Assembly: GCF_039862785.1 (NCBI RefSeq)
Contig: NZ_CP156795.1
Span: forward strand, 2,976,001-3,040,000
Direction: 5' to 3'
DNA: 64,000 nt
DNA from: Acinetobacter sp. ANC 7912
GTDB taxonomy: Bacteria; Pseudomonadota; Gammaproteobacteria; Pseudomonadales; Moraxellaceae
Shown here: positions 56,083-64,000 of the stretch, piece after piece
How positions within the stretch are numbered: position 1 is the first letter of the stretch
Layout: each line of letters starts with the position of its first letter
The notes under the pieces: generated by a model
What the model saw: only the letters and a program-made list of their open reading frames with translations
What the model was told of the DNA's origin: nothing
The model's database searches: none
Program-made: the position numbers and the translations under genes

Positions 56083-57414
56083 ATGCCAAGCTTAACGCCA
56101 TTGCATGAAACCTACTGTAAGTGGGACCGTACCCCACCGAGCCAGGCAGATGTACTGGAGGGTCTGGCTCAGCTTGTGACTATGCGATTCAGCGAGGTGA
56201 CTCAAGAACTGATCAAGACTATCCAGCGGGATATGCTATTGAGCTTCTTTGGCCTGAGTGAGAAAAATTCGGAAAAACTACAAAACCTGCCTGCGATTGT
56301 CCGTTTGTATCAACATTCTTATGACATGCTGTTCCATTATGGGAACACCTTGGTGGCTCCTAGCCTGCGTGGCATCATTACCAAATTCCCGCGTTTGCAT
56401 GACAAGCCTTTAACACCAACACTGCATTTTCTGATTGGGGTGATGAATGGGGTCATTGGCGACTACCTGGTGAAATATCAGAACCCAATGGCACTACCGA
56501 TGGTGGTCTATGACCATTATGGCTCCTTACAACAAGGCGAACTGACCGGGCGAATAACCCTGTTTGTGCATGGTCTGTGTATGAATCACCTGAGCTGGTC
56601 TACTAACAAATACAGTGGTATCGGGGAAAAATTGCTGGCGCAGCGTGACCACAACACCATGCTGTACCTAAACTACAATACTGGGCGTCGTATCTCGGCC
56701 AATGGCCGCAGTCTGGCCCATACCCTGAATGATTTAGTCACCCGTAATCCCGGCATTACCAGCATTGACCTGATTGGACACAGCATGGGTGGACTGGTCT
56801 CGCGCAGTGCCTTGTTCTATGGCAAACAGCATGTCTATGACTGGGTGCATATGGTGGAAAATCTGGTCTGCCTCGGTTCCCCGCACCACGGCGCCGCACT
56901 AGAGCGTTTCGGTTTTAGTCTGCAGGACAAACTGGGACGTTTTCCTTTTGGCAAGATGATCGGACATATGGTGAATATCCGCAGTAACGGTATTCTGGAC
57001 CTAAGGCATGGTAGTGTTCGCGATGATGACTGGGAGCATAATGAAGTCCGCATTGGCCTGATGGACGATAACCGTAAGCCAGCACCTATTCCCTCACATG
57101 TCAAAGCTTACTTTGTCGCAGGTACCATCGAATATGAAAACCGGCATAATCGCACCCGTAATGTTATCGGAGACTATCTGGTCAGTGTAAAAAGTGCCTT
57201 GGGTGAACACCCTAACCCGCGTTTTCAGCTAAAAATTCCGGATGCCAACAAAGCGATTTTCTACGGCCTGAATCACTTTGAAATACAGTGTCATCCGCAG
57301 GTCGCAGAGCAGATTGCACGCTGGTTCTATCCAAGCAATGAAGACAAAGACTTCCATCAAATCCATGAATATATGATGGATCTGGAAAGCGTGGAAGGTA
57401 TTGCACTCACATGA
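56083..57414 (+). CDS. Lipase/esterase-like alpha/beta hydrolase
   Basis: A protein of 443 residues from ATG 56083 (MPSLTPLHETY), which is preceded by AGGA. In-frame ATG 56059 and TTG 56047 are alternatives. A helical N-terminal half precedes the hydrolase domain. That domain has the oxyanion strand TLFVHGLCMNHLSW, the nucleophile elbow DLIGHSMGGLVSRSA (Ser in GHSMG), the downstream LGSPHHGAALERFG loop and a C-terminal histidine candidate in GLNHFEIQCHP. The layout resembles PGAP1-type lipases. No signal peptide is seen. Its downstream terminator has been split by the IS4 element. Confidence 0.82.
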   Translation: MPSLTPLHETYCKWDRTPPSQADVLEGLAQLVTMRFSEVTQELIKTIQRDMLLSFFGLSEKNSEKLQNLPAIVRLYQHSYDMLFHYGNTLVAPSLRGIITKFPRLHDKPLTPTLHFLIGVMNGVIGDYLVKYQNPMALPMVVYDHYGSLQQGELTGRITLFVHGLCMNHLSWSTNKYSGIGEKLLAQRDHNTMLYLNYNTGRRISANGRSLAHTLNDLVTRNPGITSIDLIGHSMGGLVSRSALFYGKQHVYDWVHMVENLVCLGSPHHGAALERFGFSLQDKLGRFPFGKMIGHMVNIRSNGILDLRHGSVRDDDWEHNEVRIGLMDDNRKPAPIPSHVKAYFVAGTIEYENRHNRTRNVIGDYLVSVKSALGEHPNPRFQLKIPDANKAIFYGLNHFEIQCHPQVAEQIARWFYPSNEDKDFHQIHEYMMDLESVEGIALT

Positions 57415-57433
57415 TTTAGCTGTAAAAAAAGCC

Positions 57434-57444
57434 CTCAATCGAGG
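57434..57444. repeat. Left target-site duplication of the IS4 element
   Basis: CTCAATCGAGG is repeated exactly at 58838-58848 on the other side of the element. It is the core of a former terminator hairpin. An 11-bp duplication fits the IS4 family. Confidence 0.9.
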
Positions 57445-57487
57445 TAATGCCAGTCAGTTAAGCAAATATTAGTAAAATGTAGTAAAA

Positions 57488-57519
57488 ATGAGTGTATGTA
57501 AATACGCTCATTTTTTTTT
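57488..57519 (+). terminator. Terminator directly before the IS4 transposase start
   Basis: A 10-bp stem with one G-T pair (ATGAGTGTAT/ATACGCTCAT), a GTAA loop and an eight-T run ending right at the transposase ATG. It should stop transcription entering from the left. Confidence 0.78.
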
Positions 57520-58824
57520 ATGACTTTATCTGAAAATTTAGATTGCACCCTTCAACATTCTTTACCTTCACTTAGCCATTTTAGTGAATTTATTGATTTC
57601 AACTGGATTGAGGAAAGTCTGAATCAAACAGGTAAGGCATCAATTAGAAGAAGGAAGTTACCCGCTGAACATGTGGTATGGCTTGTCATTGGACTCGCTT
57701 TATTTCGAAATCAACCTATCGGATATGTCGTAGAACAACTAAAACTTGTATTTGGTACAACAGAATATTGTGTTCCTAGCGCAGTAGTACAAGCACGACA
57801 ACGTTTAGGATCAGAACCTTTAAATGCGCTATTTTCTTTACTTAGCCAAGCCTGGTTTGAAGAATCTCAGCAGCAATACTCAAACTTTCACGGTCTGAGT
57901 GTGTGCGCTGTTGATGGTGTTGTTTGGTCTATGCCTTATACAGATGAGAATTTTGCACACTTTGGTTCATCTAAAGGAAAAACTGCTGATGCTCCTTATC
58001 CACAAGTGAGAGCAACCTGCTTAGTAAATACCGCGACCCATGAAATTATAGATGCTCAAATAGGCAGTATGGATCAAGGTGAACTCACACTGGCAAGCCA
58101 ATTATCTCCTTGTTCACACAGTATTACCCTATTTGATCGAGCCTATTTCTCTGCAGATTTTCTCATCGGGTGGCAAAAACGTGCAGAAGAAAGTCATTGG
58201 CTTATGCGTGCAAAAGATAATTTACGGTATGAGATTGTGGAGCGTAATTCGCAACATGACTTTCATATTAGAATGCCGATATCAACAAGAGCTAAAAAAC
58301 TTAATCCAGCCTTAGGAGATTATTGGGAAGCACGTTTAATTGAAGTTGAGCAGGCAGGAAAAATCAGACGTTACATTACTTCATTATTAGATTCAAAGAC
58401 ATACCCACTTATAGCCTTGGCAAAGTTATATGCTCAGCGTTGGGAAATTGAAATGTGTTACCGAGAAATTAAAAGCAATTTACAGGAAGGTAAGCACTTA
58501 AGGAGCAAACAGCCAGACTTAATTTATCAAGAATTATGGGGTGTCTTGATTGCTTATAATGTTCTAAGAAGACAAATGAAATATATGGCTCAACGTGCAA
58601 AAGTCAGTCCTTTGAGAATGAGCTTTCATATTACCTCTATTGCTATCCTTAACCTATTGAAGTTTGATTCTTTGGCTTCCGCAGGCAATTTGCCTAAACA
58701 TCTAGAAAGTTTAATGGAAAAATCTAAAAGGTATGTTTTACCGAAAAAAAGAAGTAGAAACTACCCACGAGTTGTGAAAGGGAAACCACAGAAATACCCA
58801 AAAAAATGCCAGTCAATCTCTTAA
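57520..58824 (+). CDS. IS4-family transposase
   Basis: A 434-residue DDE transposase. The first catalytic Asp is in CAVDGVVWSMP near 130. The second is in LFDRAYFSADFL near 205. The glutamate is in the signature CYREIKSNLQEGKHLRSK near 315, with the YREIK pattern typical of IS4. It is intact. There is no clear ribosome-binding site before the ATG, because a T run precedes it, which suggests low expression. Confidence 0.95.
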   Translation: MTLSENLDCTLQHSLPSLSHFSEFIDFNWIEESLNQTGKASIRRRKLPAEHVVWLVIGLALFRNQPIGYVVEQLKLVFGTTEYCVPSAVVQARQRLGSEPLNALFSLLSQAWFEESQQQYSNFHGLSVCAVDGVVWSMPYTDENFAHFGSSKGKTADAPYPQVRATCLVNTATHEIIDAQIGSMDQGELTLASQLSPCSHSITLFDRAYFSADFLIGWQKRAEESHWLMRAKDNLRYEIVERNSQHDFHIRMPISTRAKKLNPALGDYWEARLIEVEQAGKIRRYITSLLDSKTYPLIALAKLYAQRWEIEMCYREIKSNLQEGKHLRSKQPDLIYQELWGVLIAYNVLRRQMKYMAQRAKVSPLRMSFHITSIAILNLLKFDSLASAGNLPKHLESLMEKSKRYVLPKKRSRNYPRVVKGKPQKYPKKCQSIS

Positions 58825-58836
58825 CTGACTGGCATT
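58805..58836 (-). terminator. Terminator formed by an inner copy of the IS4 end
   Basis: AATGCCAGTCA (58805-58815) pairs with TGACTGGCATT (58826-58836) around a 10-base loop. On the minus strand a seven-T run follows. It should stop transcription arriving from dsbB and overlaps the transposase stop codon. Confidence 0.75.
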
Positions 58837-58837
58837 A

Positions 58838-58848
58838 CTCAATCGAGG
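58838..58848. repeat. Right target-site duplication of the IS4 element
   Basis: CTCAATCGAGG, identical to 57434-57444. Followed by GCCTTTTT, it is the right remnant of the original dsbB/lipase terminator. Confidence 0.9.
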
Positions 58849-58858
58849 GCCTTTTTAT

Positions 58859-59386
58859 TTAGTATTTGTCTCTTAAGCGTTGTACCGGCTTGGTCTGATA
58901 TTTTCGGAACAGCTGCCACAAGCTGACCAAGAGCAAAATGCTAAAGAACACCAATGACCAGACCGGCAATGACTGCCCAAGGAAAGTCCAGTCCACTTTG
59001 GCACATTCACCTGAACCGGTGAGCACCTGTTGCAGCACCGATTTCATTGGCAAGGTTTCCAGCCAGTAATCCAGTCCCGGACCACAGCTCGGCACTTTAT
59101 CTGGTGGCAAGCTCTGCAGCCAGACATGACGTGCTGCCACACCGGCAGACCATAAAATGCTGAGTGAACCTAAAAATGCATACAGACGCTTGCCTGCATT
59201 GGATTTTGGATTATGCAGCAAAGCAATTAGCGAAATGATCCCCAGGCCAATCAGGCCAATCCGCTGGAAAACACAGAGCGGGCAAGGCTCAAGCCCTTGT
59301 ACATGTTCCAGATATAATGCAAATGTCATCCCCAGCACGGATGCGACAAATAACGCACCACTGACGAAGCGAAACCCCCATTTCAT
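58859..59386 (-). CDS. dsbB: Disulfide bond formation protein DsbB
   Basis: A 175-residue inner-membrane protein with four helices that reoxidises DsbA and passes electrons to quinone. The first redox pair is in EPCPLCVFQRIG near 36-40, and the second pair is Cys in VPSCGPGLDYW and GECAKVDWTFLG. It is 18 bp downstream of gshA and probably in the same transcript. Its normal terminator was split by the IS4 element, but the element brings a replacement. Confidence 0.95.
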   Translation of the reverse strand: MKWGFRFVSGALFVASVLGMTFALYLEHVQGLEPCPLCVFQRIGLIGLGIISLIALLHNPKSNAGKRLYAFLGSLSILWSAGVAARHVWLQSLPPDKVPSCGPGLDYWLETLPMKSVLQQVLTGSGECAKVDWTFLGQSLPVWSLVFFSILLLVSLWQLFRKYQTKPVQRLRDKY

Positions 59387-59404
59387 GGTCGGCCCTCTTA
59401 TTTA

Positions 59405-60982
59405 TTATCGATATTGAGCAAGATATTCAGTAAAGCTGATGCCGCTATCTTGCTCGAGTTCTTGCTGCTTCTGCAAGGATTTTTCTGCTAAATCAGCAAA
59501 GTAGGCTGCTTTTTTCTTGCTCAGCTGATGTGCTTGATAAGCTTCAATATGCTGATGCGCCAGCATCTGGCCAAAATGCCACATCCCCCCATGGGTACGG
59601 GTATCGCCAACAATCAATGCAGACAGCGTAGTATCCACTTCATCCACCCGAATCTGCATGGTTTGCATAGCTTTGCGATACAGGTCAGTGCCATAAGTCT
59701 CATCCAGCAGTTCCGCCAGTGGCTGCATCTGCTTCATATAGATCACACACCAATCTTCAATTGGATATTTCTGGCCATTTTCCCAGATCGCTGCATTGGC
59801 AGCGCGGCCACGGTTCACCACTTCAGCCTGATTCTGGTCAATCACATCCTGTTCATCCTGCAACAGGGCTGGGCTATCCTGTAATAAACAATACAGGGCT
59901 ACCACTTCCAGGAAACCAGCGGTATTTTCATCGATCCCTATCGGGCTATATGGATTGACATCTACGGCACGCAGTTCAACATAACCAATGCCGCGATTCG
60001 CTAGTGCCTGAGAGGGGGTTTCTCCATCTTCCGGTACCTGTTTCGGGCGTACCAGACTATAGTATTCATTTTCGATTTGCAGCACATGGTCATTGATCTG
60101 GATCGGCTCACCATTAGCATCATCTAAGCCTAAACGGGTGAACGGTTTATACGGTGTTTTGACGGCCTTTTGCAGACCCTCTAAATAGTCATGCAAGTTG
60201 TTGTATTGAATACCGAGCTGTTTTTGTGCCGAATTCTGGTACCCAAAACGTCCCATACGCAGCGCAGTAGCATACGGGGTATACAAAGTTCCGCGCGTCA
60301 ATGGCAGCATCTGATGGTCACGACCCGTCATAAAGCACTGACACACCGCCGGACTGGCACCGATCAGAAAAATCACCAATGGGGTCAGACGGATAAAGTT
60401 CCGGATCAAGCCCATATAACGATGGCTGCGGTAATCCTGCAAGCTTAAGCTTTTTAAAGCTTCATCAGTTTCATTGGCCTGCAAGGCTTCAAACAATTGA
60501 TCCGGGAAAGATAGATTGTAATGCACGCCGGAAATGGTCTGCATACGACGGCCATAACGCACGCCCAGACCATGGCGGTACAGGGTCTTGAACAGGCCGA
60601 TATTAGAAGAGCCATACTGTGCTAACGGAATATTGTCATCTGTGCTATCCAGCATGCATGGCATCGACATCGGCCAAAGCTTTTCTTCACCTTCCAGCTG
60701 GCGATTCACCACGGCGTGGATATCCATCAGGTAGTTCAGCGCACCCCGAATCGTGTCTTGTGGGGGGGTGATGAACTCCATCAGAGCTTCAGAATAGTCA
60801 GTGGTAATATGCGGATGGGTCAGAGCTGAACCGAGCGCTTGAGGATGCGGCCTTTGCGACAGAAAGCCATTGCTTTGCATACGCAGACTTTCTCGCTCGA
60901 TACCGCGTAGCATCCCTTGGATGAGCGACGAATCTACCCAAGAAGGCAATACAGCTTGGGCAGTCGATTCAGGTTGACTCAT
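59405..60982 (-). CDS. gshA: Glutamate--cysteine ligase GshA
   Basis: A 525-residue enzyme for the first step of glutathione synthesis, of the gammaproteobacterial type. GIERESLRMQSNGFLSQRPHP (read GIERESLRMQSNGFL) and ALTHPHITTDYSEALMEFIT near 52-71 give the substrate and ATP site. MPCMLDSTDDNIPLAQYGSSNIG, read in two parts, and VELRAVDVNPYSPIGID are also diagnostic. The length is normal. It is followed by dsbB, so thiol synthesis and periplasmic disulfide formation are linked in one operon. Confidence 0.96.
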   Translation of the reverse strand: MSQPESTAQAVLPSWVDSSLIQGMLRGIERESLRMQSNGFLSQRPHPQALGSALTHPHITTDYSEALMEFITPPQDTIRGALNYLMDIHAVVNRQLEGEEKLWPMSMPCMLDSTDDNIPLAQYGSSNIGLFKTLYRHGLGVRYGRRMQTISGVHYNLSFPDQLFEALQANETDEALKSLSLQDYRSHRYMGLIRNFIRLTPLVIFLIGASPAVCQCFMTGRDHQMLPLTRGTLYTPYATALRMGRFGYQNSAQKQLGIQYNNLHDYLEGLQKAVKTPYKPFTRLGLDDANGEPIQINDHVLQIENEYYSLVRPKQVPEDGETPSQALANRGIGYVELRAVDVNPYSPIGIDENTAGFLEVVALYCLLQDSPALLQDEQDVIDQNQAEVVNRGRAANAAIWENGQKYPIEDWCVIYMKQMQPLAELLDETYGTDLYRKAMQTMQIRVDEVDTTLSALIVGDTRTHGGMWHFGQMLAHQHIEAYQAHQLSKKKAAYFADLAEKSLQKQQELEQDSGISFTEYLAQYR

Positions 60983-61192
60983 TACAATCTCGCTTAATGG
61001 GCTAAACTATTAAAATAAAATCATCGATTTATACAAGTATAACGCGATTTGGGGGCTGCACATTATACCCCGCCTAGATTTCAGGCAAACCGTTGATTTT
61101 AATCCGGCAATTTTTTAACACAAACTTCCTCTATAAGACATGTGAAATTTGTGATTTTATTAACAAATAAATGCTAATGAATTGTAAACATT

Positions 61193-61732
61193 ATGAATTA
61201 TGAAGATATTTTAAATTTCTGGTTCAGTGATGAGGCTCAGCCGAACTGGTTTGCCAAAAACGAGCAGTTCGACCAAAGTTTGACTGAAAAATTTTCAGAA
61301 ATTCTGCAGCAGGCCAGCCAGGCGGAACTGTGGTCATGGCGTAAATCGGTGGAAGGCCGTCTGGCAGAAATCATCGTCCTGGATCAGTTTTCACGCAATA
61401 TTTATCGGGGAACAGCGCGTGCTTTTGCCCAGGACAGCCTGGCGCTGGCACTGGCTCAAGAAGCCATCAGCCAAGATCTGGACAAGCAATTGAGCCCGGA
61501 ACAGCGTTCCTTTTTGTATATGCCATTCATGCACAGTGAATCCAAGCTGATACATGAATTTGCACTGAAATTATTTCAGCGCCTCGGCAATCAAGCCAAT
61601 CTCGAATATGAAATTAAGCATAAAATCATTATCGACCGTTTTGGACGCTATCCGCATCGCAACCAGATTCTGGGCCGTGAATCGACCGAGGAAGAACTCA
61701 GTTTCCTGACCCAGCCGGACAGTAGTTTCTAG
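61193..61732 (+). CDS. DUF924 family protein
   Basis: A 179-residue cytosolic helical protein with the DUF924 signature. The start is ILNFWFSDEAQPNWFAKNEQFD, read ILNFWFSDEAQPNWF, and IIVLDQFSRNIYRGTARAFAQD, read VLDQFSRNIYRGTARAF, lies near 61-77. FLYMPFMHSESK and DRFGRYPHRNQILGR follow. Predicted TPR-like helices occur in the family. The function is unknown. It is divergent from gshA, and the 210-bp gap between them shows no other gene. Confidence 0.9.
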   Translation: MNYEDILNFWFSDEAQPNWFAKNEQFDQSLTEKFSEILQQASQAELWSWRKSVEGRLAEIIVLDQFSRNIYRGTARAFAQDSLALALAQEAISQDLDKQLSPEQRSFLYMPFMHSESKLIHEFALKLFQRLGNQANLEYEIKHKIIIDRFGRYPHRNQILGRESTEEELSFLTQPDSSF

Positions 61733-61778
61733 ATATTTACCTGCTGCTAAAGCTGGATCACCTATCAGGAGAACCAAG

Positions 61779-62336
61779 ATGAATAAGACCATCATTGCCC
61801 TAGCCCTTGCAGGCTCCGCCCTGCTCTCGGGTTGTGCAACAACGCCATCCAAGCCACTCACCTTCGACCAGCTCGGCCAGTACACCACCACGCCGCTAAA
61901 TGCCCAGACTTATCGCATCAGTTTTAAGGCACGACCAAATATGAGCTTTGGTACAGCTGAAGAAATTACCTTGGTCAAAGCTGCACAAACGACCGTGCAG
62001 AATGGCTTCCAGTTCTTCCGGGTCAAGGATGATCCCAGCAATTTAACCCATCAGCCACCACGTGAAGCGATTGTCTATCCGAGCCCAAGACCGTATCCGT
62101 ATGGCTATTATCGCCGCCATCCCTATGGCTGGTATGATCCATTCTATGACATGCCCTACCGCGTGACCGTGGAACCGGCACAGGTCGGCTATACCATCGA
62201 ATGCTTTAAACAGGGACAGGCGCCACAGGATGCCTTTGATGCACGGCTGATCCTGCAGTCGCTGGGACAAAAATATGGCCTGAGTCCAAGCGGTGAAATG
62301 CTACAGCCACAGCCAGCGACGACTAATAATAAATAA
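61779..62336 (+). CDS. Outer-membrane-type lipoprotein (CC0125/CC1285-like)
   Basis: A 185-residue lipoprotein with lipobox ALLSGC at about residue 18. The domain YRISFKARPNMSFGTAEEIT, read YRISFKARPNMSFGTA, and VQNGFQFFRVKDD resembles the CC0125/CC1285 lipoprotein family. A Tyr/Pro/Arg-rich stretch (PYPYGYYRRHPYGWYDP) at about 105-122 is unusual. The function is unknown. It is 12 bp upstream of the DUF445 gene and likely cotranscribed with it. Confidence 0.72.
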   Translation: MNKTIIALALAGSALLSGCATTPSKPLTFDQLGQYTTTPLNAQTYRISFKARPNMSFGTAEEITLVKAAQTTVQNGFQFFRVKDDPSNLTHQPPREAIVYPSPRPYPYGYYRRHPYGWYDPFYDMPYRVTVEPAQVGYTIECFKQGQAPQDAFDARLILQSLGQKYGLSPSGEMLQPQPATTNNK

Positions 62337-62347
62337 CAGGAGACTTT

Positions 62348-63649
62348 ATGCCAGAACAGACCAGTTCACCGAGCCTACAACGCAGCAAACGCTTTGCTAC
62401 CATGGCTTTGCTTACGGCCGTACTGGCCTGGCTGGCACTAATGGTGGCTGCCAAACTGCTACCGCAATATATCTGGCTGATCCATATCCTGATGCTTTCA
62501 GCAGAAGCCGGTGTGGTCGGTGGTCTGGCGGACTGGTACGCGATTACCGTGCTGTTCCGCAATCCTTTTGGCCGGTTACCGATTCCAAAGTTCCTGCGGG
62601 ATCATACCGAAATCATTCCACGCAACAAGGCGCGGATTGCTGAATCCATGGGTCGCTTTGTGCAAGAAAATTTCCTGTCGCCGCAAATCGTGCAGCGCAG
62701 TCTGGCCAATACTGACCTGAGTCTGGCCGCAGGTCGCTGGCTGGCCAATCCGGCCAATAATCTTCAGGTCACCCAGGTGATCCAGCAGACTGCACCGCGG
62801 ATCTTTGAATTTGTCGGTCAGGAGCAAATTTCCAGCTTTATCCAGACCAACAGTGTGCAGTGGGTCAAAAACACCCAAATCAACCATCTGGCCAGCGAAA
62901 TGCTGCGTGCCGTGCTGGAAAATGACTTCCATCAGGATGTGTTACAGCGTGGACTAGATTTGGTGCATGTCTGGATGACTTCGCATCCAGACCAGACCCG
63001 TGAACTGACCCGTACCCTGTTTAAGGAAATGGGTGTGTGGAAACTGGCCAAAGGGGCCAGCTGGATCGGTATTGATGTCCAGCAGCGCAGTATTGATTCT
63101 GTCATTCAGCGCGTCGAAGCCATGCTCGCTGATCCCCAGCATCCATGGCGACTGAAAATTGAAGAGTCGGCACAACAACTGATGCTGGAACTGGCCAACA
63201 ATGACAGTGAAGCTAGCCAGCGTCTGAATAATGCCAAGGATGCCCTGCTGGATAGCCCACAGGTGCTCAATTTTATCGGGGGTGCGGTGGTGATTCTGTG
63301 TGATGCCATCAAGGCCGATCTGGAAAAACCGGATTCTGGCATTGCCGAAAACCTGCGTATTGCGATTCAGCAGGTCGGGGAAAATATCATGTCCAATGAC
63401 TCAGTACGTGAATTACTGAATAATCGTATGAGCGGCCTGGCGGTAGAGCTCAGTGACCAATATAGCGAGAAAGTGATCCGTTTTATTAGTGAACGGATTC
63501 ATGAATGGGATTCACGCGAGATGATCAGCAAGATTGAAAATGAGGTTGGTGGTGACCTGCATATGATCCGCGTCAATGGTGTGGTAGTCGGTGGGTTTAT
63601 CGGTTTGGCACTGGGGATTATTCGTGCTGTGGTCGAACATCTACTCTAA
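62348..63649 (+). CDS. DUF445 membrane protein (YjiN-like)
   Basis: A 433-residue protein with helices at the N-terminus (LLTAVLAWLALMVAAKLLPQ; AGVVGGLADWYAITVLF) and C-terminus (VVVGGFIGLALGIIRAVVEHL). A long cytosolic or periplasmic middle region contains IPRNKARIAESMGRFVQENFLSP, read IIPRNKARIAESMGRFV. The function is unknown for DUF445. It follows the lipoprotein gene by 12 bp. Confidence 0.88.
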   Translation: MPEQTSSPSLQRSKRFATMALLTAVLAWLALMVAAKLLPQYIWLIHILMLSAEAGVVGGLADWYAITVLFRNPFGRLPIPKFLRDHTEIIPRNKARIAESMGRFVQENFLSPQIVQRSLANTDLSLAAGRWLANPANNLQVTQVIQQTAPRIFEFVGQEQISSFIQTNSVQWVKNTQINHLASEMLRAVLENDFHQDVLQRGLDLVHVWMTSHPDQTRELTRTLFKEMGVWKLAKGASWIGIDVQQRSIDSVIQRVEAMLADPQHPWRLKIEESAQQLMLELANNDSEASQRLNNAKDALLDSPQVLNFIGGAVVILCDAIKADLEKPDSGIAENLRIAIQQVGENIMSNDSVRELLNNRMSGLAVELSDQYSEKVIRFISERIHEWDSREMISKIENEVGGDLHMIRVNGVVVGGFIGLALGIIRAVVEHLL

Positions 63650-63721
63650 GCACTTTGAATATCTCTTTTTAGCATCCTCTCACTGAACAACCTGCTGATT
63701 CACCCATGGAGAATCAATAGC

Positions 63722-64000
63722 TTATTTTGGTGATTGTGACCCGTTCATATCGACCAACAGCCCGGTGATCTTGTGCACCACCGGCAGCAGTAACAGCACG
63801 ATCGGAAAAGCGAAGGCTTAAAGATCATCCAGTTATGCAGCCAAAGTGACAGAAAGCCTTCCATCCAGCCCAGAGTGCACAGCATATTGATCAAGGAAAT
63901 GATGCCACTCATCAAGCAGGACAGAATAAAAGGCACAATGATCAGCGCCAATTTGGCAGCAAGTTTAGAAATATTGCCGAAAATCACCGGACCTTGTTGC
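63722..64000 (-). pseudogene. DUF2798-like gene with a frameshift, partial at window edge
   Basis: On the minus strand the frame reads from the edge through FGNISKLAAKLALIIVPFIL and GIISLINML to SLWLHNWMIF. It then continues out of family sense as KPSLFRSCCYCC. The adjacent frame gives AFAFPIVLLLLPVVHKITGL and LVDMNGSQSPK, ending at 63722. This is the expected DUF2798 second helix. One missing base near 63828-63835 would account for it. The start is probably to the right of the window. It may be a true pseudogene or a sequencing error. Confidence 0.6.

Larger units (their letters stand above)
57445..58837 (+). mobile_element. IS4-family insertion sequence, 1393 bp
   Basis: Ends are a perfect 18-bp inverted repeat (TAATGCCAGTCAGTTAAG, 57445-57462, and its complement 58820-58837), bounded by the 11-bp duplication CTCAATCGAGG. 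It is inserted in the hairpin shared by the lipase gene and dsbB. It carries one intact transposase and hairpin terminators near both ends. Confidence 0.95.

Overview
The window looks like chromosome of an Acinetobacter species, inferred from protein character and gene order and not from any search. The lpxC–ftsZ–ftsA–ftsQ–ddl–murC–murG block, a crc homologue beside pyrE, aceE–aceF with a three-lipoyl E2, and many short Acinetobacter-type genes (DUF2147, DUF3565, DUF924, DUF445) all point there. No tRNA, rRNA, CRISPR array or prophage was seen.

Layout. 1-12.9 kb, all minus strand: recJ (cut by the window edge), pdxH, glmM, guaB, a pair of paralogous diiron-type metallo-beta-lactamase-fold proteins flanking a cysteine-cluster (YkgJ-type) protein, a GDT1/TMEM165-type Mn exporter behind a yybP-ykoY-like manganese riboswitch, and the pyruvate dehydrogenase genes aceE-aceF. 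13-22.7 kb: an M23 peptidase, a DciA-like (DUF721) gene, lpxC and the distal division/cell-wall cluster transcribed murG→murC→ddl→ftsQ→ftsA→ftsZ, then lpxC. An IS5-type element sits just upstream of murG. 23.9-36.8 kb: a mix of MFS transporter, PhyH-type dioxygenase with gshB, pyrE and crc (divergent), a putative small RNA, ArsC-like protein, DUF2147 protein, an alpha/beta hydrolase, a GGDEF diguanylate cyclase, dsbD, an outer-membrane protein, an ankyrin protein and an HPF/RaiA-type protein.

36.8-52.8 kb is the most coherent functional region: a nitrogen-salvage island. It encodes urate hydroxylase (hpxO), HIU hydrolase (uraH), OHCU decarboxylase (uraD), allantoinase (puuE), allantoicase (alc), ureidoglycolate lyase (allA), a purine/urate-type NCS2 permease, a Tsx-like outer-membrane channel and the urtABCDE urea ABC transporter. 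Together they would convert urate to glyoxylate plus two urea and recapture urea. Sigma-54 (-24/-12) promoter candidates precede puuE, uraD, hpxO, alc and, more weakly, urtA. An NtrC-like 17-bp site lies upstream of urtA. This suggests one nitrogen-limitation regulon without a local regulator gene. An IS30-family element has inserted about 33 bp downstream of the alc sigma-54 promoter.

52.8-64 kb: a small DUF6714-like gene, parE, yqiA, a lipase-like hydrolase, an IS4-family element that landed in the shared terminator of the lipase and dsbB, the gshA-dsbB pair, DUF924, a lipoprotein, DUF445 and a frameshifted DUF2798-like gene at the right edge. The three insertion sequences have readable ends and target duplications. 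The IS4-type copy carries terminator hairpins at both ends.
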